Assembly: GCA_022009855.1 (NCBI GenBank)
Contig: CP091727.1
Location: 4,898,001 to 4,962,000, forward strand
From: Lentisphaeria bacterium
GTDB lineage: Bacteria; Verrucomicrobiota; Lentisphaeria; Victivallales; Victivallaceae
Direction of reading: 5' to 3'
Length of the DNA: 64,000 bases
Position 1 is the stretch's first letter. The number at the start of each line of letters is the position of its first letter. Position numbers and translations under genes: made by a program. The notes under the pieces were generated by a model, which did not search any database, was not told the DNA's origin, and saw only the letters and a program-made list of their open reading frames with translations. This document shows, one piece after another, positions 21,001-34,626 of this stretch.

Positions 21001-22615
21001 TAGGTGGTGAGGCTCATCACCAACTCCTCGCGGATCGGGTCAATCGGCGGGTTGGTCACCTGGGCGAAGAGCTGCTTGAAGTAGTTGAAAAGCAGTTGCG
21101 GCCGGCTGGAGAGCACCGCGAGCGCGGCGTCGTTGCCCATCGAACCGACCGGTTCATGCCCGGTCGCGGCCATCACCTGGATGATGAGCTCGACATCCTC
21201 GCGGGAGTATCCGAAACGCTTCTGCATGGCGACCAGGTCGTCGGCCACTTCCGAGGGGGGTGATTTCGGTAAACAGACCGTGGACGGAGATCTTGTTCTC
21301 CTCCACCCAGCGGCGGTAGGGCTGATGGCGCGCAGCGGCGTTCTTGATCTCGCCATCCCCGATGAGACGGTGGTGTTCGAGGTCGAGGTAGAGCATCTCG
21401 CCGGGGCGGAGCCGCCCCTTGCGAACCACCTCGGCGGCGGGAAGATCCAGCACGCCGGTCTCGGAGGCGAGCACGAAGAGTCCGTCGCGGCAGAGCGTGT
21501 AACGCGCCGGACGCAGGCCGTTGCGGTCGAGGATCGCTCCGGCGTTCACGCCGTCGGAAAAGGCGACCGCGGCGGGTCCGTCCCACGGCTCCATCAGCGC
21601 CGAGTGATATTCGAAGAAGCCGCGCACGTCGCGGCCGAGGTGATAGTTCTTGCCCCACGCCTGCGGCATCAGCATCAGCATTGCGTGCGACAGCGGCCGC
21701 CCGGCCGCGACCAGCAGTTCGAACATGTTGTCGAGGCAGGCCGAATCGCTCTGTCCGGCCGGAATCAGCGGCAGCAGCTTCTTCAGGTCGTCGCCGAACA
21801 GCTCGCAGGCGAGGCTGGATTCGCGGCTGCGCAGATGGTTGAGGTTGCCCCGCAGCGTGTTGATCTCGCCGTTGTGGGCGAGGTAGCGGAACGGATGCGC
21901 GAGATTCCAGGTGGGGAAGGTGTTGGTGCTGTACCGCTGGTGGACCAGCGCCAGCGGCGAACGGAAGAGTTCGTCGCCGAGGTCGGGATAGAACCTCTCC
22001 AGCTGGGTGGCCAGCAGCAGCCCCTTGTAGACGATGCTGCGCGCGGACATGCTGCAGATGTAGCACTCCGGCAGCGATTTCTCGATCAGGCGGCGTATCA
22101 CGAAGAGCTTGCGTTCGAACGCGGCGGGCGATGGAAACGCTTCGCCGCTGATGAAGAGCTGACGGATCAGCGGGCAGCTCTCGCGCGCGGCGCGTCCGAT
22201 CTCCTCCGGATGAACCGGGACGTCGCGCCAGGCGATCACCCGCCCGCCCTCGTCGCCGACGATCTTCTCAATCTGCGCCTCGCAGCCGGCGCCGCCGAAG
22301 ATCATCGCCACACCGTAGCACCCGGGTTCCGGCAGAGCGTCCCCATTTCACGACGGAAAAATTCATGCGGAAGCGCCAGCAGCAGCCCGGCGCCGTCACC
22401 GGTATTCGGATCTCCGCCCGACGCCCCGCGGTGCATCAGCCGCTTGAGCACGGTCAACCCCATCTCCACAATGCGGTGACTCGGCCGGTTGTTGAGATCC
22501 GCCACCAGGCCGACACCACATGCGTCATGCTCGTTGGCAAAGCTGTAGAGGCCGCTGTCCGCCACCGGCGGCGCAGCGAACCCCGCTGTTGATTTTGCTG
22601 TCGATCTTGTTCCAT
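18099..22615 (-). CDS. gltB: Glutamate synthase large subunit (three frame breaks)
   Basis: About 1505 residues, full length for the family. Makes two glutamates from glutamine and 2-oxoglutarate. The N-terminal class II amidotransferase domain begins at the Cys in NEHDACGVG (a short propeptide precedes it). The FMN-binding synthase domain contains GAKPGEGGQLPG and the 3Fe-4S site CLGCVMMRKCHENSCPVG. The C-terminus is the glycine-rich beta helix (GGRVVVLGPTGVNFAAG). The breaks are near 22585, near 22320, and at the G6 run 21255-21260 (ITP to SEVADDLV). AAGGAG is upstream of the ATG at 22615, and a sigma-54 promoter lies about 50 bp before it. First gene of a five-gene operon. Confidence 0.95.
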
Positions 22616-22666
22616 AGTTCCAGAGCTCCTTCCTGCTTTTGAACTGAACATTTGCAGAATGAGGAA

Positions 22667-22683
22667 AGCAAAATTCGTGCCAA
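22667..22683 (-). promoter_or_regulatory. Sigma-54 promoter of the gltB operon
   Basis: On the minus strand TTGGCACGAATTTTGCT matches the consensus YTGGCACGNNNNTTGCW at every fixed position. GG and GC are separated by exactly 10 bp. It lies about 52 bp before the gltB ATG. Confidence 0.9.
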
Positions 22684-22723
22684 CTCCGCTCCCGGCGGAT
22701 TTCACCATATATTACCCGCGCGT

Positions 22724-22743
22724 GTATTACAAAATCGTAAAAC
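22724..22743. promoter_or_regulatory. Palindromic site 1 between gltB and glnA
   Basis: GTATTACAAAATCGTAAAAC shares the frame GTNTTACA-N4-NGTAAAAC with site 2, 30 bp away centre to centre (about three helical turns). It sits upstream of both sigma-54 promoters, as expected for an enhancer of the activator. Confidence 0.6.
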
Positions 22744-22753
22744 CGTTCGGCTC

Positions 22754-22773
22754 GTTTTACAATTTTGTAAAAC
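22754..22773. promoter_or_regulatory. Palindromic site 2 between gltB and glnA
   Basis: GTTTTACAATTTTGTAAAAC has perfect 8-bp arms (GTTTTACA and TGTAAAAC) around 4 bp. It is the better of the two sites and is roughly midway between the facing promoters. Confidence 0.65.
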
Positions 22774-22813
22774 AATATCCTCGAGAATCGAGGTCCTTCC
22801 GCTCATAAAAAGT

Positions 22814-22830
22814 TGGCACGACTCCTGCTT
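22814..22830 (+). promoter_or_regulatory. Sigma-54 promoter of glnA
   Basis: TTGGCACGACTCCTGCTT fits the -24/-12 consensus (GG at 22815-22816, GC at 22827-22828, 10 bp between). Only the first T of TTGC differs. The expected start of transcription is near 22840, before the AGGAGG of glnA. Confidence 0.85.
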
Positions 22831-22878
22831 CATCAACGGGCAGCAGTCACAATGCAACCAAACCAGGAGGGTTTTATC

Positions 22879-25012
22879 ATGAGCAATCCAACTCGCGCCA
22901 ATGCCATCAATGTCGTGGCCGGACTCCACGCCCCCGCGCCGGAAGCCGCGGCCCCCGCCAACATCAACTACTACGCGGAAGATGTGTTCAACACCGATGC
23001 AATGCGTGAATACCTGCCGAAGGCGACGGCGGAGAAGCTTCTCTCCACCATCAACAACGGCGCACCGCTCGACGCCGATATCGCCGCCGACGTTGCTCAC
23101 GCGATGAAACACTGGGCGATGGAACGCGGCGCCACCCATTTCACCCACTGGTTTCTGCCGCTGACCGGTTCGACGGCGGAGAAGCATGACTCCTTCCTCG
23201 AGATCAAGAACGGCGAGCCGATCATGTCCTTCTCCGGCAAGAACCTGATCGTCAGCGAACCGGATGCGTCGAGCTTCCCGTCGGGCGGTCTGCGGAGCAC
23301 CTTCGAGGCGCGCGGCTACACCGCTTGGGATCCGACCAGCCCGGCCTTCATCAAGCGCCACGGCAACGGTGCGACGCTCTGCATCCCCACCGCCTTCTGC
23401 AGCTACACCGGCGAAGCGCTCGACAAGAAGACGCCGCTGCTCCGCTCGATGCAGGCGCTCTCCAATTCGGTCAAGCGGCTGATGAAGTGCTTCAACCAGC
23501 CCGAAGAGAAGGTGACCATCACCCTCGGGCCAGAACAGGAGTACTTCCTCATCGACAAGAACTTCTATCTGCAGCGCCCCGACCTCGTGCAGACCGGCCG
23601 CACCGTCTTCGGTGCGCCGCCGCCGAAGCACCAGCAGCTTGAGGACCACTATTTCGGTTCGATCAAGATGCGGATCCTCAACTTTATGACCGAAGTGGAG
23701 CAGGAGCTCTGGAAGCTCGGAATCCCGGCCAAGACCCGCCACAACGAAGTGGCTCCGGCCCAGTTCGAACTCGCACCGATGTTCGAGGAGCTCAACCTCG
23801 CCTGCGACCACAACATGCTGGTCATGGAAATTCTGCGCGAAGTCGCAGACCGCAACGGCCTGGTCTGTCTGCTGCATGAAAAGCCCTTCGCCGGCATCAA
23901 CGGCTCCGGCAAGCACAACAACTGGGCGATCGCCTACGGCAACCGTAATTTGCTCGATCCGGGCAGCGATCCGCACCAGAACGCGATCTTCCTGACCGTT
24001 CTGACGGCGATCATCGAAGCGGTCGATCTCCACAGCGACCTCCTGCGTGCGGCGGTGACCGGCGCGGGCAACGACCACCGGCTCGGCGCGAATGAGGCGC
24101 CTCCGGCGATCATTTCGATGTACCTCGGCGACCAGCTTGCCGACGTAATCGACCAGCTGGAAAAAGGGCGTTGCAACCTCCAGCCGCCGGGTCGGCTCCA
24201 TGCGGATCGGTGTGGATACGCTCCCGCCGCTGCCGCGCGACGCGACCGACCGGAACCGCACCAGCCCGTTCGCCTTCACCGGCAACAAGTTTGAGTTCCG
24301 CGCCCCCGGTTCGAGCCAGTCCTGCTCCGGCCCGAACACCGTGCTCAACACCATCGTCGCCGAGTCGCTCGACCGGATCAGCGACGAACTGGAAAAGCTC
24401 AAGCCCGCCGATTTCCACGCCGGACTTCAGGTGCTGCTTACCAAGATCATTCGCGAACACAAGCGGATCATCTTCAACGGCAACGGCTATACCGAAGAGT
24501 GGAAGGCCGAGGCCGCGAAGCGCGGTCTGCCGAACGCCGCCACCACGATGGAGGCGCTCCGCTGCCTGACCAATCCGGAGAATATCGCGATGTTCGAAAA
24601 ATACGGCGTCTACAACCGCCGCGAACTCGAATCCCGCTATGAGGTCTTCCTCGAGGACTACCATCGCCGGATCAAGATCGAAGGCGAAATCGCCTTGGAA
24701 ATTGCCGAAAGCATGATCCGCCCCACGGTCACGGCGGAATTCAGCCGGACTGCCGGCGCCCTCGCGGCGGCGAAGGCAGCGGGCGTGACCAACGGAATCG
24801 CCGGCCTCGAAAAGAGTGTCGCCGTGCTCGGAACCGGCCTCGACCAGCTCGCGGCCGGAGCCGACGCGCTCCGTGAAGCGCTGAAGGGCTGTCACGAAGA
24901 GATCATCGCGGCGATGAACGAACTGCGCCACACGGTCGATGCGCTGGAACCGCAGGTTTCCGACGGCTGCTGGCCGTTGCCCAAATACCGTGAGATGCTC
25001 TTCATCTACTGA
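22879..25012 (+). CDS. glnN: Glutamine synthetase type III (one frame break)
   Basis: About 710 residues, the size of type III enzymes (GlnN) and much longer than type I. Makes glutamine from glutamate, ammonia and ATP. Family marks include THFTHWFLPLTG, TLGPEQEYFLID, TRHNEVAPAQFELAP, HEKPFAGINGSGKHNNW and the C-terminal LGANEAPPAIIS and FAFTGNKFEFR. The frame breaks near 24165, in AAAAAGGGC; one base less gives LEKGVATSSRRVGSMRIG. AGGAGG lies 9 bp before the ATG. It is divergent from gltB, with its own sigma-54 promoter and a strong terminator, so it is probably transcribed alone. Confidence 0.95.
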
Positions 25013-25044
25013 ACCCCCGCCGAAAATTCGGCGGGGGTATTTGG
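25012..25044 (+). terminator. Terminator after glutamine synthetase
   Basis: ACCCCCGCCGAA pairs with TTCGGCGGGGGT around a two-base loop, right after the stop codon. The T tract is short (ATTTGG). Confidence 0.75.
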
Positions 25045-25089
25045 TTCCGCCGGAACCGGAGGAAACGAAGCAGAAAGAAAGTTCGGATT

Positions 25090-26886
25090 ATGTCGGATCA
25101 GATCAAACATGAATGCGCTGTCACACTGCTGAGGCTCCGCCGCGGCCTCGATCACTATATCCGCAAATACGGCACGCCGTATTACGGATTCCAGAAGATG
25201 GCGCTGCTGCTGGAGAAACAGCACAACCGCGGCCAGGACGGCGCGGGGCTCGGCTGCGTCGGTCTGAATCCGCTTCCGGGCTTTCCCTGCTATCAGCTGG
25301 AAAAATCCAACACCCGCCCCTGCCTCGCCGATCTGCTCGAAAAGATCGGCCGGGAAATTCCGCCGCTCCCGGAGAAACCTCTCTCCGGCGAAGAGGCGAA
25401 ACACAACCTTCCCTTCTGCGGCGAACTCTATCTCGGCCATCTGCGGTACGGAACCTTCGGCCGCTCCGGAATCAACGCCTGTCACCCCTTTGTGCGTGAA
25501 AATGCGTGTCTGAACCGGACGCTGATGCTGGCGGGGAACTTCAATCTGACCGACACCGCGGAGATCTTCCGCACCCTTCAGGCGACAGGGCACCATCCTT
25601 CCAGCAGGCAGGACGGGGCTCTCATTCTGCAATTGATCGGCCATTGTCTCGAACTCATGCGCGACCGGAAACAACACAACTTCGACCTGGCGGAGGTGTT
25701 GAAGATGGCGGCCGAACGGTTCGACGGAGCGTTCACACTCTGCGGCATCCTCGGAGACGGTGAATCCTTCGCCCTGCGCGACAGCGCCGGAATCCGCCCC
25801 GGCTACTACTACTTCGACGATGAGGTGGTGGTGGTCAGTTCGGAGCGGCCGGCGATTCAGGCGGCGTTCGACTGCACCTCGGCGGAAGTGAATGAACTTC
25901 CTCCGGGCGAAGCGCTGATCATTCAGCCCGACGGCACGGTGCAGTTCCGCCCCTGCCTGCCACCGAAACCGCTGCGCCGCTGCGTCTTCGAACGCATCTA
26001 CTTCTCGCGCGGCAACGATGCCGACATCCACCACGAGCGCAAGGCGCTCGGCCGGGCGCTGGTGCCGGCAATTCTGCGCGAGGTGAACTACGATTGGGAG
26101 AACACCCTCTTCTCCTACATCCCCAACACCGCCCAGATCAGTTTCCACGGCCTGCTCGAAGCGCTGCAGGAGGAGTGCTGGCGGACCACGCCGGCCGGCA
26201 CCATGCCGCGGGTCCGTTTCGGCCAGATCGCGGTCAAGGACGCCAAGTTCCGCACCTTCATCGCCGACGCGGAAGCGCGCCGCGAATTCTATATGCACAT
26301 CTACGACGTCACCTACGGACTGGTCCGCCCCGGGTCGGATTCGCTGGTGGTGGTCGATGATTCGATCGTACGCGGCAACACCATGCGCAGCGCGATCCTG
26401 CCGATCCTCGACCGGCTGGCGCCGCGCAAAATCGTGATCGCCTCCGCCGCGCCGCCGATCCGCTACCCGGACTGCTACGGCATCGACATGGCGAACCTTC
26501 GCGAACTGGTCGCTTTCGAGGCGGTGGTCGATCTCCTGCGCGCCTCCGACAAGCTCGATCTGCTCGACCGCTGCTACCGGCAGGCGAAGGAACTCCTGGA
26601 GCGGAAAACGGAGACTGAAGAGGTCGAAATCAACTGCGTCCGGCCGCTTTACGACGCCTTTTCCGACGAGGAGCTCACCCGGGCGATTGCCGAACGGCTG
26701 AGACCGGAAGGACTGCGGGCGGAGCTTTCGCTGGTGTTCCAGAGCTGTGAAGACCTCGCGCACTGCTGTCCGGAGCATCGGGGCGACTGGTATTTCACCG
26801 GCAATTATCCGACGCCGGGCGGCTTCCGGGTGGTGAACCGGGCGCTGGTCAACTACGTCGAGAACCGGGATGAACGAGCATATTAA
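25090..26886 (+). CDS. purF: Amidophosphoribosyltransferase-like protein, long PurF form
   Basis: 598 residues and intact. The amidotransferase Cys is at residue 9 (KHECAVTLL). EKQHNRGQDGAGL, GHLRYGTFG and GNFNLTD define the class II glutaminase domain. The PRPP-binding loop LVVVDDSIVRGNT lies at about residue 420. This long form is the type known from Bacteroides-like genomes, often beside carAB and GOGAT genes. It should move the amide of glutamine onto PRPP, the first step of purine synthesis. The long form may not be the only PurF, so the exact acceptor is less certain. First gene of a purF-carA-pyrG-carB run. Confidence 0.85.
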   Translation: MSDQIKHECAVTLLRLRRGLDHYIRKYGTPYYGFQKMALLLEKQHNRGQDGAGLGCVGLNPLPGFPCYQLEKSNTRPCLADLLEKIGREIPPLPEKPLSGEEAKHNLPFCGELYLGHLRYGTFGRSGINACHPFVRENACLNRTLMLAGNFNLTDTAEIFRTLQATGHHPSSRQDGALILQLIGHCLELMRDRKQHNFDLAEVLKMAAERFDGAFTLCGILGDGESFALRDSAGIRPGYYYFDDEVVVVSSERPAIQAAFDCTSAEVNELPPGEALIIQPDGTVQFRPCLPPKPLRRCVFERIYFSRGNDADIHHERKALGRALVPAILREVNYDWENTLFSYIPNTAQISFHGLLEALQEECWRTTPAGTMPRVRFGQIAVKDAKFRTFIADAEARREFYMHIYDVTYGLVRPGSDSLVVVDDSIVRGNTMRSAILPILDRLAPRKIVIASAAPPIRYPDCYGIDMANLRELVAFEAVVDLLRASDKLDLLDRCYRQAKELLERKTETEEVEINCVRPLYDAFSDEELTRAIAERLRPEGLRAELSLVFQSCEDLAHCCPEHRGDWYFTGNYPTPGGFRVVNRALVNYVENRDERAY

Positions 26887-26905
26887 CTGTTATGGAGTAA
26901 ACGAT

Positions 26906-28007
26906 ATGTACAGATGGAAACAACAACGCGAACGGGCCGCATTCCTGGCTCTCGCCGATGGAGAGATATTCCGGGGCTGGAGTTTCGGCGCTCAGACGGA
27001 CACCGTCGGAGAGGTCGTTTTCAACACCGGAATGTCCGGCTATCAGGAGATTCTCACCGATCCCTCCTATGCGGGCCAGTTCGTTACGCTGACCGCTCCG
27101 GAAATCGGAAATTACGGTTGCAATCCGCAGGATGTCGAGTCCCGCGGATTGTTTCTGAACGGACTGGTGATTCACGAACTCAATGAACCGTCGAATTTCC
27201 GTTCGGAAACCTCCCTTGAAGAGACCCTCCGGGCTGCGGGCAAACCCGCCATCGCCGGCGTCGACACCCGGCGCCTCACTCTCCTATTGCGCGACCGCGG
27301 CAGCCAGAAGGCTTTCCTCCACGTCTCGGAAGAACCGCTCACGGAAGCCGAAGCGGTCGAACGGGCCCGCGCCTGGTCCGGCCTCGACGGAAAGGACTAC
27401 GCGGAAATCGTCACCGCCGGGAAACGCTACGAATGGAACCATGACGGCGAGTTCCGGGTTGTCGCGCTCGACTACGGAATCAAGTACAACATCCTGCGCG
27501 GCCTCGCCGCCGCCGGAATGCAGGTCACCGTCCTCCCGGCGCACACCACCGCCGACGAGGTGCTGCGCGAGAAGCCGGACGGGGTCTTCCTCTCCAACGG
27601 TCCGGCCGACCCGTCGGCAGTTCGTTACGCGGCGGAGATGATCCGCGCCCTGCTCGGACGCGTCCCGCTGATGGGGATCTGCCTCGGGCACCAGCTGCTC
27701 GGCATCGCCTGCGGCGCCTCCTGCGGCAGACTGAAGTTCGGCCATCACGGCTGCAATCACCCGGTCCGCAACCTGCTCACCGGCAAGATCGAGATCACCT
27801 CGCAGAACCACAACTTCGCCCTGAATGCCGAACGTCTTCCGGAGGCGCTCGAAGTGACCCACATCAACCTCAACGATCAGACCGTCGAGGGAATCCGCCA
27901 CCGCCACGAACCGGCGTTCAGCGTGCAGTACCATCCGGAAGCGGCTCCCCGGGCCGCACGATTCACACTATCTTTTCACTCAATTCCGCAACCTGATGGA
28001 GCGTTGA
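26906..28007 (+). CDS. carA: Carbamoyl-phosphate synthase small subunit (one frame break)
   Basis: About 366 residues. The glutaminase subunit supplies ammonia to CarB. The N-terminal CarA domain (FNTGMSGYQEILTDPSYAGQ) is followed by a class I amidotransferase with nucleophile Cys in GICLGHQ and His-Glu in QYHPEA. In the raw frame it runs into pyrG. Removing one C from CCCC near 27945 restores the usual end PGPHDSHYLF...NLMER and a stop at 28005-28007. The start is the ATG at 26906 (MYRWKQQ, with GGAG upstream) rather than the ATG inside the end of purF. Confidence 0.92.
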
Positions 28008-28012
28008 ACATC

Positions 28013-29620
28013 ATGACCAAGCACATTTTCGTAACCGGCGGAGTGGTCTCCAGCCTCGGCAAGGGAATCACCGGAGCGGGACTGGCCATGCTCCTCAAAC
28101 AGCGCGGCTACCGGGTCGCCATGCAGAAGCTCGACCCGTACCTCAACGTCGATCCCGGCACGATGAGCCCCTACCAGCACGGCGAGGTGTTCGTCACCGA
28201 GGACGGCGCCGAAACCGACCTCGACCTCGGCCATTACGAGCGGCTCGCCGGTGTGACCTGCTCCAAGGCGGGCAACTACACCTCCGGGCGCATCTACGGC
28301 AACGTGATCGCCCGGGAACGGGCAGGCGGATATCTCGGCGGCACCGTGCAGGTGATTCCTCACATCACCGACGAAATCAAGCGCGCGATGCAGTCGCTCC
28401 ACACGCCGGAAACCGACATCGCCATCACCGAAATCGGCGGCACCGCGGGCGACATCGAATCCCTTCCCTTCCTGGAGGCGGCGCGGCAGTTCCGGCTTGA
28501 GGCAGGGCGTGACAACGCGATCTTCCTCCATCTGACACTGGTACCCTACATCCGTGCGGCAAAGGAGCTCAAGACCAAGCCGTCGCAGCATTCGGTCGCC
28601 ACGCTCCGCGGCATCGGCATCGCGCCGGACATTCTGGTCTGCCGGACGGAGATTCCGATGGAGCCCGGCCACTTCAAGAAACTTTCGCTCTTCTGCAACG
28701 TTCCGGAAGAGTATGTCATCGAGGAGCTCGACGTCCAGCACTCGATCTACGAGGTGCCGCTCGAACTCGCCCGCCAGGAGCTTGACGTCAAGGTGCTCGA
28801 CCTGCTCCGGCTCGACCGGCGCACCCTCGATCTGCGCGACTATCTGGAGTGGCTCGACGGCGTGCTCCATCCGGAAAAGGAGTGCACCATCGCCGTAGTC
28901 GGCAAATACGTCAGCCACCAGGACGCCTACAAAAGCATCTACGAGGCGCTCAGCCACGCCGGGATCGCCAGCCGCGCGAAGGTCCGCACTCTGCTGGTTG
29001 AGGCCGAAGAGCTGGAGAAGGGCGATCCGGAAACAATGCTCGCCGGCGCCGACGGCATTCTGGTGCCGGGCGGGTTCGGCAGCCGCGGCGTACCGGGCAA
29101 GATCCGCGCGGTCGAATACGCCCGCACCCGGAAGATTCCCTTCCTCGGCATCTGCCTCGGCATGCAGTGTGCGGTAATCGAATATGCACGCGATGTCCTC
29201 GGCTGGAAGGATGCCGACAGCACCGAATTCAATCCGGCGACGAAACACCCGGTCATCGACCTCCTGCCCGATCAGCGGAACATCACCGACAAGGGCGGCA
29301 CGATGCGGCTCGGGGCCTGCCCATGCCGGTTCGCACCGGAGAGCCGGAGCGCGGCGCTCTATGGAACCGATATGGCGGCGGAACGTCACCGTCACCGCTA
29401 CGAATTCAACCCGGAGTTCCGCAGTGAACTCGAAGCGGCGGGGCTCTCCATCGCCGGAACCAGTCCGGACGGGCGGCTGGTCGAAGTGGTGGAACTCCAG
29501 AAAGATCATCCCTACTTCGTCGGGTGCCAGTTTCACCCGGAATTCAAATCCCGCCCGCGTGCGGCCCATCCGCTCTTCCGCGGACTGGTCACTGCGGCGC
29601 TGCAGCAGAAAGCGAGGTAA
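28013..29620 (+). CDS. pyrG: CTP synthase
   Basis: 535 residues. Converts UTP to CTP using ATP and glutamine. The synthetase domain starts FVTGGVVSSLGKGITGAGLA and contains DPYLNVDPGTMSPYQHGEVFVT. The amidotransferase domain (from about residue 290) has GICLGMQ (Cys) and FHPEF (His-Glu). The ATG at 28013 is 5 bp after the corrected carA stop. It lies between the two carbamoyl-phosphate synthase genes. Confidence 0.96.
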   Translation: MTKHIFVTGGVVSSLGKGITGAGLAMLLKQRGYRVAMQKLDPYLNVDPGTMSPYQHGEVFVTEDGAETDLDLGHYERLAGVTCSKAGNYTSGRIYGNVIARERAGGYLGGTVQVIPHITDEIKRAMQSLHTPETDIAITEIGGTAGDIESLPFLEAARQFRLEAGRDNAIFLHLTLVPYIRAAKELKTKPSQHSVATLRGIGIAPDILVCRTEIPMEPGHFKKLSLFCNVPEEYVIEELDVQHSIYEVPLELARQELDVKVLDLLRLDRRTLDLRDYLEWLDGVLHPEKECTIAVVGKYVSHQDAYKSIYEALSHAGIASRAKVRTLLVEAEELEKGDPETMLAGADGILVPGGFGSRGVPGKIRAVEYARTRKIPFLGICLGMQCAVIEYARDVLGWKDADSTEFNPATKHPVIDLLPDQRNITDKGGTMRLGACPCRFAPESRSAALYGTDMAAERHRHRYEFNPEFRSELEAAGLSIAGTSPDGRLVEVVELQKDHPYFVGCQFHPEFKSRPRAAHPLFRGLVTAALQQKAR

Positions 29621-29626
29621 TCCATC

Positions 29627-32892
<3,266 letters not shown>

Positions 32893-32907
32893 CACGACCC
32901 TTCCTGC

Positions 32908-32957
32908 GGCCTCCGGCGCATTCGGTTTCACATCCCGGTGCGTCGGGGGCCTTTTTT
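32908..32957 (+). terminator. Probable terminator of the purF-carB operon
   Basis: GGCCTCCGGCGCA pairs with TGCGTCGGGGGCC (two mismatches) and is followed by TTTTTTC, 16 bp after carB. Confidence 0.55.
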
Positions 32958-33199
32958 CTTCCGCTTCCGAACCTGCACCGCCTCATGGCAGGATTCCGCA
33001 AAACCCCAGAGAGCAATTGTCGTAATGGTGCGCCCGTCGTCTCCTCTTTCCGGAAAATGATCGGAATTCGATCGGTAATCATAACTTTCCAGAAATTTCA
33101 CGCGTTCTTTGATGGAAGGATTCCATCCATTACAAATCCTCCGCAAACCAATGTGCGTGATATGTTCCCGGCCTCTCCGATGGAGGGAAGCGATACCGT

Positions 33200-33680
33200 G
33201 GAGAAAAATTCCGACTTCTGCGGGACGCGATCGGGAGCAGAGGAAATATGGCGGGCTGCCGCGAGAAAGTGATACTGTGGGAGCTGGAGGGCCTGACTCC
33301 CTCCAGACCTCCCCGCCCGTGAGAATGCGGAAGTCATTTGCCAACTTCTCCGCACGCGGCCCTCACGGGCCTTACTTGCCGGGCTTCGCCCGCCAACTCC
33401 TCAATCGCCGGAGCGGCTCCGCTCGACTCCGTTCGACTGCGTCGCAATCGCTCCCTTGCTGCTTTGCGGAACGCAAAGCAGTTCTCTCACATGCGCTCGC
33501 GGCGCTGACCGCGCTTAACATGGGCGCGGGGCAAGCCGGGAGGGAGGCGCCTGCGGCGCTGACCGCGCTGAATGGGGCGCGGGCCAAGCAGGGGAGGGAG
33601 GCGCTCGCGGCGCTGACCGCGCTTAGGTTCCCGTGCGCGGCCAAGCAGGGAGGGAGGCGCTCACAGCGCTTATCGCACTG
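33200..33680 (+). repeat. Composite repeat, copy 1 (diverged 139-mer, 238-bp core, 54-bp array)
   Basis: From 33200 to 33278 the sequence is a diverged relative of the 139-bp unit seen at 36.5 kb. 33279-33516 is a core almost identical to 36991-37227. 33493-33680 is an array of about 54-56 bp units starting GCGCTCGCGGCGCTGACCGC. The core contains a perfect 9-bp stem, TGCTTTGCG/CGCAAAGCA. No gene is supported between 32958 and 33741; open frames here change from unit to unit. Confidence 0.85.
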
Positions 33681-33741
33681 AAGCCCGAATGAAGTCTGGC
33701 CTGCCGAATGGAAAATTGTACTTCTTGTCAGTGAGAAACAA

Positions 33742-34626
33742 CTAATGTCGACCGTTTAAATTCAGGAAATTCCGGAAAGACGCAGGGTGACCGGTCAAGG
33801 AAAAGCTGTATTTTGCCCGGTTGAAAAGTTTTTCTGCTGTTTTTTCATACGGGAATAATTCGCCAGTCAAATCACGACGAACCCAGAATGCATTGGTCCC
33901 AGTAAAATCACACCCAACAAGCTCGTAATTCCCTCGAACGACAAGAAGGTCATAAAAAGCAGAAAGCGAAGCCCCGTAATAATCATCGCCCTTCCAGATA
34001 AATTTGTCATCATATGCAATAACAAATCGATAAGGCGGCGGAAAATTTGCATTATATTCCGTGATGATTACTCTGGGAGTTACCGCTTGAATCTCTGATA
34101 AAACATAATAGTCATTGCCATCAATATCAATACTCAAAAGGTCAATATCTCCCCGCATATAATCTGCGATCAAAAGATCAATATTGGCCCGAGTGACAAA
34201 ACGCATTTTTCACAGTCAGTTGTTTGTTATCGATATACTCCCGGCAATTGTCATAAATCTTCGCACAATATTCTTCATTTCCCTCGATCCAGAGCCCTTT
34301 CCAGTCATCCATCAACAACAGTCTGGTATTGCACTGTTTGCCGACCTCTACACCGATTTCAATGAAAGTTTTTGTGTCAGTTCCAATTCTTCTGAATATT
34401 TCAGCAATAATCCCGTCTTCGCCGTTTTGCGAAAAAACGGAACATTCAAAATGTTCCAGACGGGTATCAGGCAGTCTATGCAAAAACTCCCTTTCCAGAT
34501 CTCCCAGAGAAGATATTTTTCTCGCTCACCCAGAACAGTATTCAACGGTGACAGGACCACTCTGAAAATTCTATGCAGAACATACTGAATACAGGTTACC
34601 ACCTTACGTTTTAATTTGGTATACAT
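33742..34626 (-). CDS. FkbM-like SAM-dependent methyltransferase (two frame breaks)
   Basis: About 295 residues. A basic N-terminus with a hydrophobic stretch is followed by FSQNGEDGIIAEIF, TFIEIGVEVGKQCNTRLL (SAM-binding loop), WKGLWIEGNEEYCAKI and DIDLLSIDIDGNDYYVL, the pattern of FkbM-type methyltransferases common in surface polysaccharide loci. Breaks lie near 34480 and near 34200. The gene is clearly AT-rich compared with its neighbours, suggesting transfer. It stands alone, with no glycosyltransferases nearby. Confidence 0.65.

Noticed and set aside
18060..21263. 1067-codon open frame on the plus strand opposite gltB
   Set aside because: It is a shadow created by GC-rich third positions. 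The minus strand encodes an unmistakable glutamate synthase.
22724..22773. NifA (TGT-N10-ACA) or NtcA (GTA-N8-TAC) sites between gltB and glnA
   Set aside because: The spacing and half-sites do not match either consensus. The palindromes are described as a separate motif.
33109..33681. 190-codon open frame on the plus strand over the first composite repeat
   Set aside because: It spans the non-coding repeat core and the 54-bp array, is not kept in the second copy and has no start signals.
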